A program made the translations under genes and the position numbers. This document shows positions 11,701 through 23,052 of a stretch of 30,676 bases of DNA, piece after piece; positions within the stretch are counted from its first letter, which is position 1, and every line of letters begins with the position of its first letter. This stretch comes from Smittium culicis (Eukaryota > Kickxellomycota > Harpellomycetes > Harpellales > Legeriomycetaceae), in assembly GCA_001970855.1 (NCBI GenBank), contig LSSN01005723.1, forward strand, positions 1 through 30,676. Direction: 5' to 3'. Under the pieces are notes generated by a model, which saw nothing but the letters and a program-made list of their open reading frames with translations, was not told where the DNA came from and did not search any database.

Positions 11701-11915
11701 TGATTTCAGCTATTATAGGTATGTCCATATTTTTAAAATATCAGCCTCTTCTTTTTCTTTTATATTATAGAATAAAAATAGTTTAAAGTAAGTTATTTAC
11801 TTGAACTGATGGCGTTTTATCACTCTGTTTAGGTATGGTCGAAGCCGTCACTCTCCAAAACGACAATTTGATACTTCCACTAGTTTTTTATACTGCAAGT
11901 CTAGTACTGCTGTAA
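8713..11915 (+). CDS. SEC59: Dolichol kinase (SEC59/DOLK), 12 exons
   Basis: This polytopic ER protein transfers phosphate from CTP to dolichol, giving the lipid carrier for N-glycans, O-mannose and GPI anchors. Exons: 8713-8869, 9002-9034, 9150-9345, 9467-9576, 9649-9804, 10036-10199, 10368-10579, 10751-11155, 11251-11308, 11419-11580, 11685-11718, 11833-11915. All phases agree, giving 589 residues before TAA (yeast 519, human 538). Family marks: FTFAESAIITQ in exon 6; RKYFHLL at about 392; DEKDCG in exon 8; the nucleotide-binding signature SDAIASIAGNKYGKNRW (about 494-510), created exactly by joining exons 9 and 10; KKTIEGTVGF (about 514-523); and the C-terminal EAVTLQNDNLILPL. Many hydrophobic helices are evident. 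The first exon junction could alternatively use an AG six bases upstream. AATAAA at 11956-11961 fits a poly(A) signal. Confidence 0.93.
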
Positions 11916-12688
11916 ATACTAGCGATTTTTCTTTTTAAAAAAAACACCTTATTTCAATAAATCGCAAACTCATTCTATTTATTAAATTTCTTGAATTAAG
12001 AATATCGAGAAAGAGATTAATTATTCTGAAATTGGGGGAGGGTGGGATTGAACTTTGAATAACTGCTTTGAATTTAAATTAAATTTTATAAAGCAATATC
12101 CTAAATAAGCAGAAATAATATAACTAGATGAATTTATTGTATTGAGCCAACTATATTATTCTATTTTAACTTTTTAAAAAAAAAGTCTATCAATTTTCTC
12201 TTTTTCCTGTTTCTATAGCTAGAAGGTATAAATAAATAAATATTAAAAGCATTACTCATAGACGATCTAAGTATCAAGTTTTTAGCTTAGTCAAAAAAAT
12301 TAATAATAAATTTAACAAAAACCGGCTTGTTTTAGAGATTTTATTTTATTTTTTTTACATAATGAGATCCGAGTAAATAATAAAAGTGAAAAATAATCAG
12401 AATCACTTTGTAAGTTTGCCACAATTTTTTTTTTTGATTCAGCGACTTTTATAACTCAGTGTAAATTTACGTTTTGGAAAAAAAACGCTCTAGGAGTAAA
12501 AAAGTGAAAATCAAAGCCATGTTTTATGTATAGAACTTCAAATATTTTAAAGTTTACTTGGTAAAAAAAGATTAATAAATATGATGTCTCGCCTTTCTTT
12601 CCATATTCCAACCCACTCATATTATACTTGTACTTACTAATAAATCATTTTTAAGCTTTCAATTCATCCAGAGATATAAGTCTAAACA
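11916..12688. other. Intergenic region, dolichol kinase to hydrolase
   Basis: No open reading frame or RNA gene is supported here. The first part holds the presumptive 3' end of the dolichol kinase transcript (AATAAA at 11956-11961). The remainder is AT-rich, with several T and A runs, and presumably contains the hydrolase promoter. The 25 bases before the hydrolase ATG lack the long A tract seen before the ATPase and dolichol kinase starts. Confidence 0.55.
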
Positions 12689-14060
12689 ATGTTTAAAGTT
12701 AAGAAATTGATTCTAAACGGTCATTTACAAGGAACTAAACTAATTGCTAACGAGTACATATTCGTAAACAGTACTGGTCTCGAATCTCTTGTACCTCATA
12801 ACCTCGCCAATGGAAAGAAGAAATTGACTTTGTTTTTTACTCACGCCAACGGATTTTCCAAGGAGCTATGGATACCCATCATCACTAGACTATCAAACAT
12901 TCTTGCTGACGATCAAAGATTTGACCGCGCTATAGCCGTCGATTACGTCCCATTCGGTGACTCCGCAATCGCAAACAGGGATTATTTTGCCAATAATTCA
13001 TACAAATGTAAAAAAAAAAAAAAGCAACAATTATTTTCCTTTTTTATAGTTTCATTTCATTATTTTATATAAAATAACAACAGTATCCTTATTATTTATA
13101 TTACATAGGCTCAATGCTCAATTATTCTAGGGACGTTGTTGCGGTTATGCATCAGTTGGGCCTGAATTCAACGAATACTATAGGAATTGGTCATTCGATG
13201 GGCGCCATAAGCATGTATGAGTTATAAAATTGGTATACTATGTTTTATATTAAACTAATTGTTATTAAAATGAATTAGTTTGGCAGCTGAGCTTTTGCAC
13301 CCGCCTCTGTTCAAGTCAATAATGCTGCTTGAAATTCCATACATCAAACCAATAAACTCGAATATACTAGAACCCAGACTTATAAATTCGACATTAAGGA
13401 GGAGAAACGAATTCAGTTCAATCAAAGAATTTAAAGCATATATAGAATCTAAACCGCTGTTTTCAAAGTGGTCGCCTGAATTTATCGATTTGTATTCAGT
13501 AAGTGCTATCATCCACGCAAACTCTAAATATATGATTTACCAAAAAAAGCGTGAATAAAAAAAAATCCAAATTTGCGTATATTGTTTTTTTTTTCCTCTG
13601 CTTCTGATTATAAGTATAAAGATACTTATTTTTCGTAGCTATAATTTGCTAATAATTATTTTGATATTATATGCTTTTTTTTTTATAGACTTATGGTTTG
13701 TATAAAACCGAAAACCCGAATAAAAACACCGCAGCTTCGGACAAAGCAGCTGCCATTCCATCGCACATATACAAGCTGAAGTGCGATCCTATACACGAAG
13801 CAGGAACGTTTAATGGCGGTTATGATTCATCGTCTTTCACCAATTCGAGGCTGGAGCAAGTATTATGCCCTGTTTTATTCGTTAGAGCAAGGCAGACGAA
13901 TTTGATGTATAGTATGGAACAAGCGCTGGAGTATGTGAGCAAATTCAGAAATATCGAATTTAAAATTGCCGAGGATTGCGGCCACTTATTCATCATGGAG
14001 GTACCTGATATCGCTACTGAACTTATTGTAAACTTTTTGGATAAGCATAACCAATTATAG
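12689..14060 (+). CDS. Alpha/beta hydrolase, Lpx1-like, 4 exons (paralog A)
   Basis: Exons 12689-13007, 13109-13214, 13279-13498 and 13689-14060 splice in frame (intron phases 1, 2, 0) to 338 residues. Motifs: HANGF at 52-56, the oxyanion-loop region; the nucleophile elbow GIGHSMG with Ser136; a conserved KCDPIHEAGTF element typical of the fungal Lpx1/AKT2-like hydrolase group; and CGHLF with the likely catalytic His314. The residue position that usually holds the catalytic acid after CPVLFV reads RARQTN, with no Asp or Glu, so the acid may sit elsewhere. The substrate is unknown; the family includes peroxisomal lipase-like enzymes. The C-terminus HNQL resembles a weak peroxisomal signal only remotely. 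The gene converges on a clear paralog at 16365-14562. Confidence 0.9.
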
Positions 14061-14561
14061 TATCTTTTTAATTTTTTACTTGGTTATATTCTTTACATTT
14101 CTCTCTTAATCAAGCTTCTTTTTTAATTTATTTAGTCAACACTAGATTTTAATAAAATTCAAGTTTATTATTTGTTGATTAATGCATTTTTTACATTTGG
14201 ATTTTTTATATCAATACAATATGTACTTTTTTATTTAAAAGGATTAATTTGCTATCAACGATTTTGAGTAATGTGTACCAAATAATATTTATCCATATTT
14301 TAATTACTTGCTGTGATAACATTCATTTTTATTTTGGATAAATCAGCGTATAGTAGACAAAAAAAAAATTTACGCTGTGATAACTAAAGTAAATGTATAC
14401 ACAAAAGGAAAATACTAAAGTACAGGTAGTTTTTTGTTTTTTAATTCTTCAAATATGTTTGAATTTGTATTCGCAAAAAATACTAAAAAATGACTAAACT
14501 CGTATTAAATAAACTAAAATTAAAGATATTTTTTAAATGACAGAAGTTAGGATACATCGAT
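14061..14561. other. Shared 3' intergenic spacer between convergent hydrolase paralogs
   Basis: About 500 bases of AT-rich sequence separate the two stop codons. No frame of note is seen. It must contain both poly(A) sites; an AATAAA occurs near 14150 on the plus strand. There is no obvious inverted duplication of coding sequence here. Confidence 0.55.
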
Positions 14562-16365
14562 TTATCCAAATATCGAGCGCAAATGATTTAAAATTTCGAT
14601 TTTAACGCTATCGGGAGTTTCCATAGTCAGCTATTAGCATTTTAATATAAGAGATAATAAGAAAAGATTAAATTAACCAGGAGTAATAATTAAACCAAAA
14701 ATAGATAAATTTTGTGTACCAAGTGGCCGCAATTTGGGATTATAACCATTTTACAATCAGCCAAGGAATTAGCAAAATTCGAATGAGCCGACAAAGTCCT
14801 ATTAGTATAAATAAATAAAGTTATTTAATTATCAGAATAAAGGTTTAGGGAGGTAAGAGAATACTAAGTGTGGTTTTTTTTAAAGGATTGAATGCTTAAA
14901 GGGAGAAGGCAAGAAATTAGAATGTATATATATAGTGTAGTGGGAATTTATCCATTTTGATAATAAAAAAAAAATGAAATTACGAAAAATTAGACTTTTC
15001 TCCTCTTAACAAAAGTACTGGGCATCGGATAAGCTCGTTACGCTCGAGGAGTAAGTGGCATGCAGTTTTACTTCCGTTGTAAGTAGCCTATTTTTTTTTT
15101 AATCAATGAAAACACGGTTTAAGAAAATAAAGAAATTTAGAAACCTCGATAATAATTTTATAGATATAAATCTACAAGTATTTTTTTTCTTGAGCGAGTA
15201 CAGTAATCATTAATACATTTTTTGGAAAAATATAAAAAAAATATTGGATAAGAGAATAATTAGAAAAATTAAGTATTTTTGTTAGACGCTTACAGCTTCG
15301 TGAAAAGGATCACATTTAAATTTATAGTACTCTTGAGATCCATCAGAAAATTTGAATAGACCATGATCCTATTAACAGTATTAAAGCTGGTTAAGAATAA
15401 GTATTTTTAAAATACAAAGTTATGTAGGAGATTTAAATATATAAAATTTTATTAAAATAAGAAAAGTCATTACAGCATACAAACTAATGTAGTCAGGGAG
15501 CCAAGTAGAATATGCGAATTTACCAACTAGGAACTGTTTAAATTCAGCTTTAGATTGAAATTTGTTTCTTCTAGCTATAGTTAACTTGGTAATAGGTTCG
15601 ATTATTTCGTTAATTAGAGGAGGACTTCGAATTACAGGCTCAACAGCAATAATTGACTTGAAACTTGCTGGGTTTATGATTTCAGCGCACAACCTATTGA
15701 ATTTAAATGCATGTTTTTGAAAATATATAGTATAAATGTTGGAGCTTTAGCCTTGCAAAAGAGGAGATAAGTTCAGGAAGGTTTAAAAAAAAAAAGAACT
15801 AAGTGATTATATAGACTATTTACATCGATATTGCGCCAAGTGAGTGACCTATTCCAATACAATTTGTCGAGTTTAAGCCATATTCCGACATCAAATTTAG
15901 CATATCTCGCGAATAGTCTAGCCAAGAGCCTATATAAAAAAAGTAAATTTTGTCAAGAGATACAAATAAAAGTGCAATATTTGTTAAAATATGGTGAACA
16001 ATGAACTGTTAGTTGAATCAGAGTATAAAATATTTGAGTTTACATGAATAGTTATTATTTTTTAAGTATTCAGAGTTTAGGACAGCACTTTCTCCCATAG
16101 TGCAGAAATCAAAAGATATAACTTTTTCAATGTAATACCCTTTCATTTCGGAATTGATATTGCTCAATAGAATATCGTTAATTATGGGATTATATATTTC
16201 CTTATGAAATCCATTTGCATGCGAAAACAAGAGAGTTATCGGTTTTGAATTAGGATCTTTTATGAGGTGTGTCTTATCTTTAGAAGAATCGTCGATTGTG
16301 TGAATATCTACTGATATTCTTAAACCGGCATATCTACCTGCTATTATCTCGTTCTTGGTTTGCAT
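14562..16365 (-). CDS. Alpha/beta hydrolase, Lpx1-like, 7 exons (paralog B)
   Basis: A simple open-frame view shows only two fragments, but seven exons join in frame: 16365-16044, 15929-15824, 15693-15474, 15368-15294, 15087-14984, 14798-14720 and 14630-14562, giving 324 residues. HANGF lies at 49-53, GIGHSLG with nucleophile Ser137, KCDPFHEAATY across the exon 4/5 join, and CGHL with His301 at the end of exon 6. The first three introns match paralog A in position and phase, and exons 2 and 3 have identical lengths (106 and 220 bases). The three downstream introns are absent from paralog A. Exon 2 is about 70% identical to its paralog at protein level; other parts are less so. The gene appears intact, not a pseudogene. 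Near the usual acid position it reads LRGEKSN, so it has a Glu that paralog A lacks. Confidence 0.88.
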
Positions 16366-17282
16366 TTTTACCTATTGACTTTGATTGACTGAATTTAAGC
16401 TATACCTTTTTAAAAGAGTAGTTTGATTGATTTAGAGAAAAAACTTTTTTTTTTAGCAAAAATAAGCTATTTTCTATATATATATAAATTGGGCGAGACG
16501 GAGAAATTAAACCAAAAATGGTAGTTTTGTTCCTAAGGAGCTAAATTGTGAGTCGGAAATTCAGTCTAGTAAGCCCTGTATGAATGTAATCTAATCTCTA
16601 TATTTAATGAGAGAGATTATATTTTTTTATACTTATGTTAAAAAATATTAAAGTATATTTAAGAGAGATTCACGGAAATGAAAGCATTTTCAGTAAAGTA
16701 TTTATACCAGCCAAAGTCAAATTTTGCTTTTGAAACCATAATTGAAAATTATATACAACAAATCTTAATTGATGAAACTACATGTTCAAGATTCATTTTA
16801 TTATTTTGAAAAAGTTAGGGGAGAAAAAGTTACAAATACGAGAAATTTTCGGCTCCTTAGTACCACATTTAGGTTTGTTTTTTTTTTTTTTGTAGTAATT
16901 ACGGAATTTATGGGATAACTGAAAAAAATGCAGAATAATTTAAAGGAACCGAGTATAGCTTTAAACGTCACAGCAAATCACAACAAAGCCTATATCACAT
17001 TCTTGGCTCATTGAAAAAAAAAGGAAATATGCAGTGAGCGCTCGGCTTCTTTTAGAACCTCAAAATCCCATGTTTTCTAAACTACTGCTGAATGTACAAA
17101 ACACGCTAGCATATTTCCTAGGCTGTTCCCGTCTTTACTTATGTTTTCGTATGCAGTTCCGATTCTTAATCAAGATAAAGGGGGTATTAATTCGGATATC
17201 CCATTCTGCCACATCATTTTCTATCGGAAATATACTATTTAAAAGCTAATCCTATAAAAAATGACGTTAAATAACTAATAAA
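16366..17282. other. Intergenic region with one coding-like island
   Basis: This AT-rich spacer is interrupted at about 17030-17250 by a less AT-rich island. On the plus strand the island has a 71-codon frame (17034-17249); on the minus strand an exon-like segment (about 17250-17140) is preceded by a TAG acceptor-like site and includes ENDVAEWDIRINTPFILIKN. Neither reading can be extended confidently or assigned to a family. It may be a relic, or an exon of a gene I cannot assemble. Confidence 0.4.
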
Positions 17283-17680
17283 ATGTCTAATATTGGTGAA
17301 TCTTTGATTTATAATAATCCTGGTTTATTATTTTCTCTATATAGTTTATTTAGAATTGAGAATATCTGATGCAAAACCTAAAATAAAACCCTATGGGTAT
17401 ACTGGTGAAACTCAGTTTATCTCGAATAACTTGATCTTACGTAGCTTTGAAAATAGGCAGTCGTGATCATTACAATCTGTCTGCTGTACAAAGTATCGCC
17501 CATCAAGCTCTAAAAGTTCCAACACGCACATTTTATGTTGTTATAAGTAAGGCTTGTTATTATTATAATGTTCTGTTATTTTGGATTTATCTACTTTGTA
17601 ATTGATTTTGTTTATTTTATGTAGCTCAGAGAAATGGGGGAGAGGCGATTCTTTTGTTGTTTGTTGTGTGTTTATTATAG
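17283..17680 (+). CDS. Tentative four-exon mini-gene, 65 aa with hydrophobic C-terminus
   Basis: ATG at 17283 begins a 13-base exon (17283-17295). Candidate exons 17354-17396, 17461-17546 and 17625-17680 follow, all bounded by GT and AG with matching phases. The spliced product would be 65 residues: a hydrophilic N-terminal part (KPKIKPYGRDHYNLSAVQ), then VPTRTFYVVI, and a C-terminal hydrophobic stretch EAILLLFVVCLL, suggesting a tail-anchored or small membrane protein. An alternative keeps the second intron as coding (GETQFISNNLILRSFEN) and then needs a one-base frameshift. I do not recognise the family. The model rests only on phase agreement and peptide quality, so it could be a relic or chance. 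Confidence 0.28.
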
Positions 17681-18123
17681 CTTAGGAACGAATTAAAAAT
17701 ATATTCTATGAGTTTAGATGTTTAATGTTAAAAAGAAAAGAGAGTTTTATTTTCGCTAAAAAATTTTAAAGTTAGTATTTAACTGAAAGCTAGAGTCTTT
17801 TTTTTCTGTCAAAATAATCATTTAATTTTGGTTTACTAAAAAAAAGCATTTGACATGAATTTGAAGGTTTGTGTCTCAATACTTATTATATAATTTATTT
17901 TTAAAAAAATTAACTATTATTTTATTTATTAAAAGGTTTTTTTCAAAAATGATAGAGATCACTAAAAAAAAAAAAAGAATTATTAAGAGTCAATACATTA
18001 TTATTAGAAAATGTGGAATGCGATTAGATATAATATTTATATGATTATGAGGTTTTTAATTTAAAAAATTATTTCTGGATTAATAAAGCTTTCTGTTTTT
18101 TTTTAAAGTGAAATTTCCACAAT
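17681..18123. other. AT-rich spacer, nothing recognised
   Basis: A/T-rich sequence with several A and T runs between the tentative mini-gene and the 3' end of the DIL-domain gene. No open frame of interest, RNA gene or clear poly(A) motif for the minus-strand gene is seen. Confidence 0.5.
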
Positions 18124-21100
18124 TTAGTAAAAATTAGATATAGCATGCGATAATATTACTTTTATATAGTAGTTAGAAATACTCTCAGTGTCATCAACAA
18201 CAATGCGTTTAATGTTATACGGTAAGGTCATACTTGCCAAGTTTTCCGTAGCATCTTCAAAAGACTCATAAATAAGGTTTTTATCAGCAAGGTCATGCAT
18301 ACTTATAGATTTGCTTTGAAGTGACCTGTCGATCTCGTAAAAGAACATGCTCAGGAAGTCGTTATTCTCTGTAAACCCTTCAAAATCTTTTTTGGCTAAA
18401 TTAGAAGAATTATTATATGCGTTATTGATTTGTAAGTTAGAGTCTGTAAAGTTGAATCCGCTCGGGATTGCAGTTTGCTGTATAATCTGGTATTGCATAG
18501 AATAGTTTGTGTTTAGGTATTCAACTAAGCTTCTTATCTCATCTGTTGAAAAGTTTATTGCCAGATCAGCTAAGAACTGCCGGTTTGGAAGAATCTGCCG
18601 ACAATACTTGCTGAAAACAAGGATAAGTTTACAAGCAGCAACGAGTTTCTCAAAAAACGCAATCTTGAAGCTGAGACCCTTTGAATAAATCCAAGATTGG
18701 ATCACATTTATACTGTTAAGTACATTTTCAGCTATTTTATTTATAATATAGGAAAAGCTTTATTTGCTGATTTTTTTTTTTGTCTTTGTTTAAAAATTAA
18801 GTATAATTATATTTAGAATATAACGCGGGAAAAGTATTATAAAAGAAAAAGAATATTACATACCTTTTTTCTCACAGTTGCATTTATTTTGATATATAAA
18901 ACTATTAAGTGTGTTGTGATATAGCGCATTTATACACGTCGATAGAATACCATTACTTATGAACTTTGGGACATTAAACATTATTAAAGCTGAATGCAGG
19001 TATTCTAACATGTTGATTATATGATCCATAGAAATTGGTGGGTAAATAGGATCATCCTCAATAACTAAAATCTTTTCAAACAAGCTGTATAAGCTAAAAG
19101 AGCTCTTTTTTCTACCGCTGTTGACTTTTGGTAAATTTGGATTTATTGATGCTGCAGAAAATGATTCGTCGCTATTATGCTTTCCTGTAAGGCAGATAGC
19201 GCCTTCGATAAGAAAGTAGCGCGATACTGATGCAAAAATTGAATATATCAGGCGCTCAATAATGCCTTTTAAAAGATATTCTATTTTTTCAAATTGGATC
19301 TTTAGTTCGGAATTATTCTTTACAGATTCTGGGGACGGTGTTAGATCTTCGCCTTCAACTTCATCGTCAACAATACCATCCCCACTCCCTTCACTCATTA
19401 CATTTAGTTTATCTGGTTTGCTTTTTTCAGTAGAAACATCAATATTCACTGATAGTTCGTGTAATGATAAATCCATCTTATTCTTTTCTTCTAGTCGAAG
19501 AGCTTCCCTTTTCTTCTCTTTACGCAAATCATCCTCTGTTAACTTTTCATAGTCAGTAATCACAATGACTGGATCCTTTTTTATTTTTACATTGCTAGTA
19601 TTTCTATCAGTTGTGTTCAGGAAGGATCCCCTCTTTGCGGTTTTAGAAGCAACAAGTTTATTGATTATATTACTAGTACCACTATCGTCCTGCTCCTCTA
19701 AACCAAACACAAGAGGGTTGCTAAAATCAAACGCATTGAAAGAAAAAACTAAATTTGAAGATGATTTGATTACAGAAAACAGCTCATATACAATAGAGAA
19801 ATAAAAAATTGAAAAATAAACATCGTTAGACCTATTTTTTAGCTCGTTGAAGATTGTTGATTTTATTTGAGTCAGTAGAGGTACAATTTGGCTGTAGAGG
19901 TTAAACCTGATCAAATAAACCAAGTATATAGCAATCAAATGGGATTTTGATACAAGCTTAGCAAAGTTTGGAGATTTTGTTATTATGGGAATTTCTGAAA
20001 GTATATCTAACGGAAACTGATATATAAAGTATTTCTGTTCCAGGATACTTTTTATGTAATCATTGTTGCTTAGCTTCGCTAGAATTAAATTCGGGATTGA
20101 TATGCTTAAATCGAAGCTAATAGGAATAAATATTTTGCTTTTTTTGTAACTAAATAACATACTGCTTTCATTATTTATATTAACTTTCTGCTCGTCCTGA
20201 GAGTATAGATTTTTATTTGAGCTTATGGAAACCTTTTTAATGTTGGCTGTATAAAAAGATAATGCAAACTTCCTCCTGTATGAATTAAGCTTGCTTTTAA
20301 AATAATCTCTATTAGAATTATTGTGTCTATCTATTCCTGAATTGGATTCATTATTATTTTTAGAATTTAGATAATCTATAGGGCTATCAAAATTCACCAA
20401 CTCTTGTGTCCTAATTCCATATTCTATTTTTATACTTTTGGATATAGATTTTAATGTTTTATCGCTGAAGTTTAATACAATTGGTCTTGAGCTATAATTT
20501 AAAGATAGTGGCTGGTTGACACATAGCTCTTTAACCGTTGAGACTGATTTTGCTTTTAGGAAAGAATCAACATCGAGTCCTTCATCGTCAGAAAAATCTG
20601 ATATACTATCATAACCATTATCAAATCGACTCCCAGCTTCGCTGTCTTCCCCAGAGCCAATCCTGAGCGACCTTTGAACTTTTTTTTTTTCTATATCAAG
20701 GTTTTCGAAAGACTTTTCGTTGACTAAAATATTTGCGCTTTTATTTGATTTGATTAGTTTTACATTTCCTGGGCGATAAATTCTCGGGTCCCCATACATC
20801 TCTTTGATTTGGTCGCTGTATTCTATTTTTCCTAGCTTTGGATATTCACTAATAGATAAACTTGATACCATGGACCATAAGCCTGAAGAAAATGTTTTTG
20901 ACTCGCTACCAAATGACAAAAAAGTTTGACATTTTTCTATACCTTTTTTAAAAAAGCCTGAAGATGATGAGTTGGAATTTTTTCTATTTTCCCTTGACCT
21001 TATACAGTTCGACCCAGGAAGGCGATATATACTTTCGCTTTGAAAAAAGTCTAAATTTATGGGAATAAAACCTGCCCTTTTTTCCGTATAATCACTAAAA

Positions 21101-21807
21101 TTAGGATTAATACTTTTTTTTTTACTGTATATTGATGTTGTGAATGATGGTGATGATGTTTGGTAAAAGCTGTTAGTTATTGCATTTTTTTTATTGCTAT
21201 GGCTATATAAATTAAGGTTAGTAGACCTATCTTCAGTCAATTCCCTAGGCTCTGAATTACTTTTTTGCACATTGTCTATTGATGATGATTTTAAATTTGA
21301 AAATGTTTTGTCTTTTTCAATCGATTTATTCTGTAAATATTTTTGTGTCTCGGATGCACTATGTTTAGAAAAATCTATACTGCTATGACTTCTTCGCAGC
21401 GGAGTAGATTTTTGGTTTTTATCTGTAGCCTCTTTACTCCACGAGTCATCGTTATTGTTGCGAGAATTTACTGGTTTTTTCTTAGATACTTGGCTTTGTT
21501 GCAATTTCTCTTTATTTAGATTTACGTTGTTACTTGAAATAGCTGGAGAAGCTCTCGAGCTATCATTTATAGCATTTCTCTTATTTTGATCTTTGCCTTG
21601 TTCATTTTTTTTATCGTAGTCCGATTTTCCTACTTGCCTAAAAAGCCACTGTAGCACAGGACTTTCTTGACGATCTTCTTTAACAAAAGAGCTTTTTTTT
21701 CTTAATCTTGGTTTATTTCCCATTTCATTTTTATCTTTACTTTTTTGTTTTCTACTTTCCATTTCATTTTCGTTTTCGTTTTTATCTTTCTGCTTACTTT
21801 TTTCCAT
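18124..21807 (-). CDS. DIL (dilute) domain protein without a myosin motor, 2 exons
   Basis: Exon 1 is 21807-18864 and exon 2 is 18731-18124; the donor GTATGT and a TAG acceptor join in phase 1 to give 1183 residues. Residues 1 to about 560 are low-complexity, rich in Lys, Ser, Asn and Glu, and probably disordered. They start with an imperfect repeat of KQKDKNENE-type units and contain acidic and phospho-site-like Ser stretches. From about 570 the protein becomes helical. The part around the splice (MLEYLHSALIMFNVPKFI, then NVIQSWIYSKGLSF and LVAACKLILVFSKY) follows the pattern of the DIL domain that forms the myosin V cargo-binding tail (the NVSQLEEWL and LLQAAKLLQL region). No myosin head, IQ motif or ankyrin repeats are visible. 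A role as vesicle or actin-transport adaptor is inference from other fungal DIL proteins. Confidence 0.72.
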
Positions 21808-23052
21808 CTCATTTCATTTTTTTTTTGTAATTCGATAATGCTCAAACGTTTCGGGTTACTCAAAATCCTTTGGAAATATTAATTTATATTATATTTATAA
21901 ATAGGAAATTTAAATAAAAGTATCAATATCCAATATGAATTAAAGTTTTTAACTTTTAAAAGATTAATTTCTCTATTTTTTTTTAAGGTTAAAAATAAAA
22001 TATGAAGAGTTTATGGATTGTAATAGAAATATAAAAAATAGTTATTATTTTCAAAAGATTTTGTTTCAATCAAAAAAATTTTTTACGAAGAGTAACAGAA
22101 GACGTGAATTGATCTTTCCATGAGCTATAACAATAGCTTACTTTCGAAGTGAACGATTACAAAAGTTAATTTTAATTTTAAAAAATTCATGCAATAAGAA
22201 TTTATTTTTTAATCGTCATATCAACATTGATGCAAAATTATTTTACATTAAAAAAAAACCTATGCGCCTCACTTTGATGGATTAAGTAAAAAATTTCAAG
22301 AAAAAATTATTTCTTATTCGCCAAATAATAGTCATAGCATATCTTTATTTATTCCCTTGATATGATTCAAAGATTTAATATAAACATAAATGTACACTAT
22401 TGCGTTATTTATTTTTTGACTTTACGAAAATATTAGATTCCTTCTAGTCTACAAAATTTAGGAGATTGGAGTTTCGTAAAAACGAATGAGTTTAATTTTT
22501 TTCCGAACTTTTAGTAATAAAAAAAATTATATCAAACATACTAGTTTACCATTAATTTTACGCTTACTTGAGTACCGCCCCTGTAATGTCTAAAGTTGCC
22601 CTCAATAATTATAGTGTCTATATAAGTAAACTTGTAATGCATGATGTTTTTATTGTTTATTTAGTCATTCTATCACGTGCATAGCATTAAATACAGTATA
22701 ATTTTGCATAAATTGAATTTATGTAAGTTGCATTTTTATTAGATAGAAATCGATGTGCCTTTTAAGGTAATAGCTTCCATTGCCTGCGTACATTTTGATA
22801 CTTGTATAAATACATCCTTTATAAGCTTATTTTCTTTTTTTTTTTCTATTAGCACAAATTTCAACCCTTCAATGCGCATGAACACAGAATTAAAAAAACT
22901 GATTAGCCGAGTATTTTTATACAAATTTTCTACTTGATACTGAAACTAAAACCCAATATTGGAGATTCTGAATAAATCGCGCTTTTTATTGTAGTGTGTG
23001 ATTGTTGGATAAAAATCCCTGTCTTAATTTATTCTAGAGATTTCGTTATTAA

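Noticed and set aside
15420..16365. Paralog B as a truncated pseudogene, because its open frames stop early
   Set aside because: The early stops lie inside introns. Seven exons with matching phases restore every family motif to the C-terminus.
19262..21388. Plus-strand frames of 64-96 codons opposite the DIL gene
   Set aside because: Antisense shadows of the low-complexity exon, rich in Ser/Phe/Leu as expected from the complementary strand.
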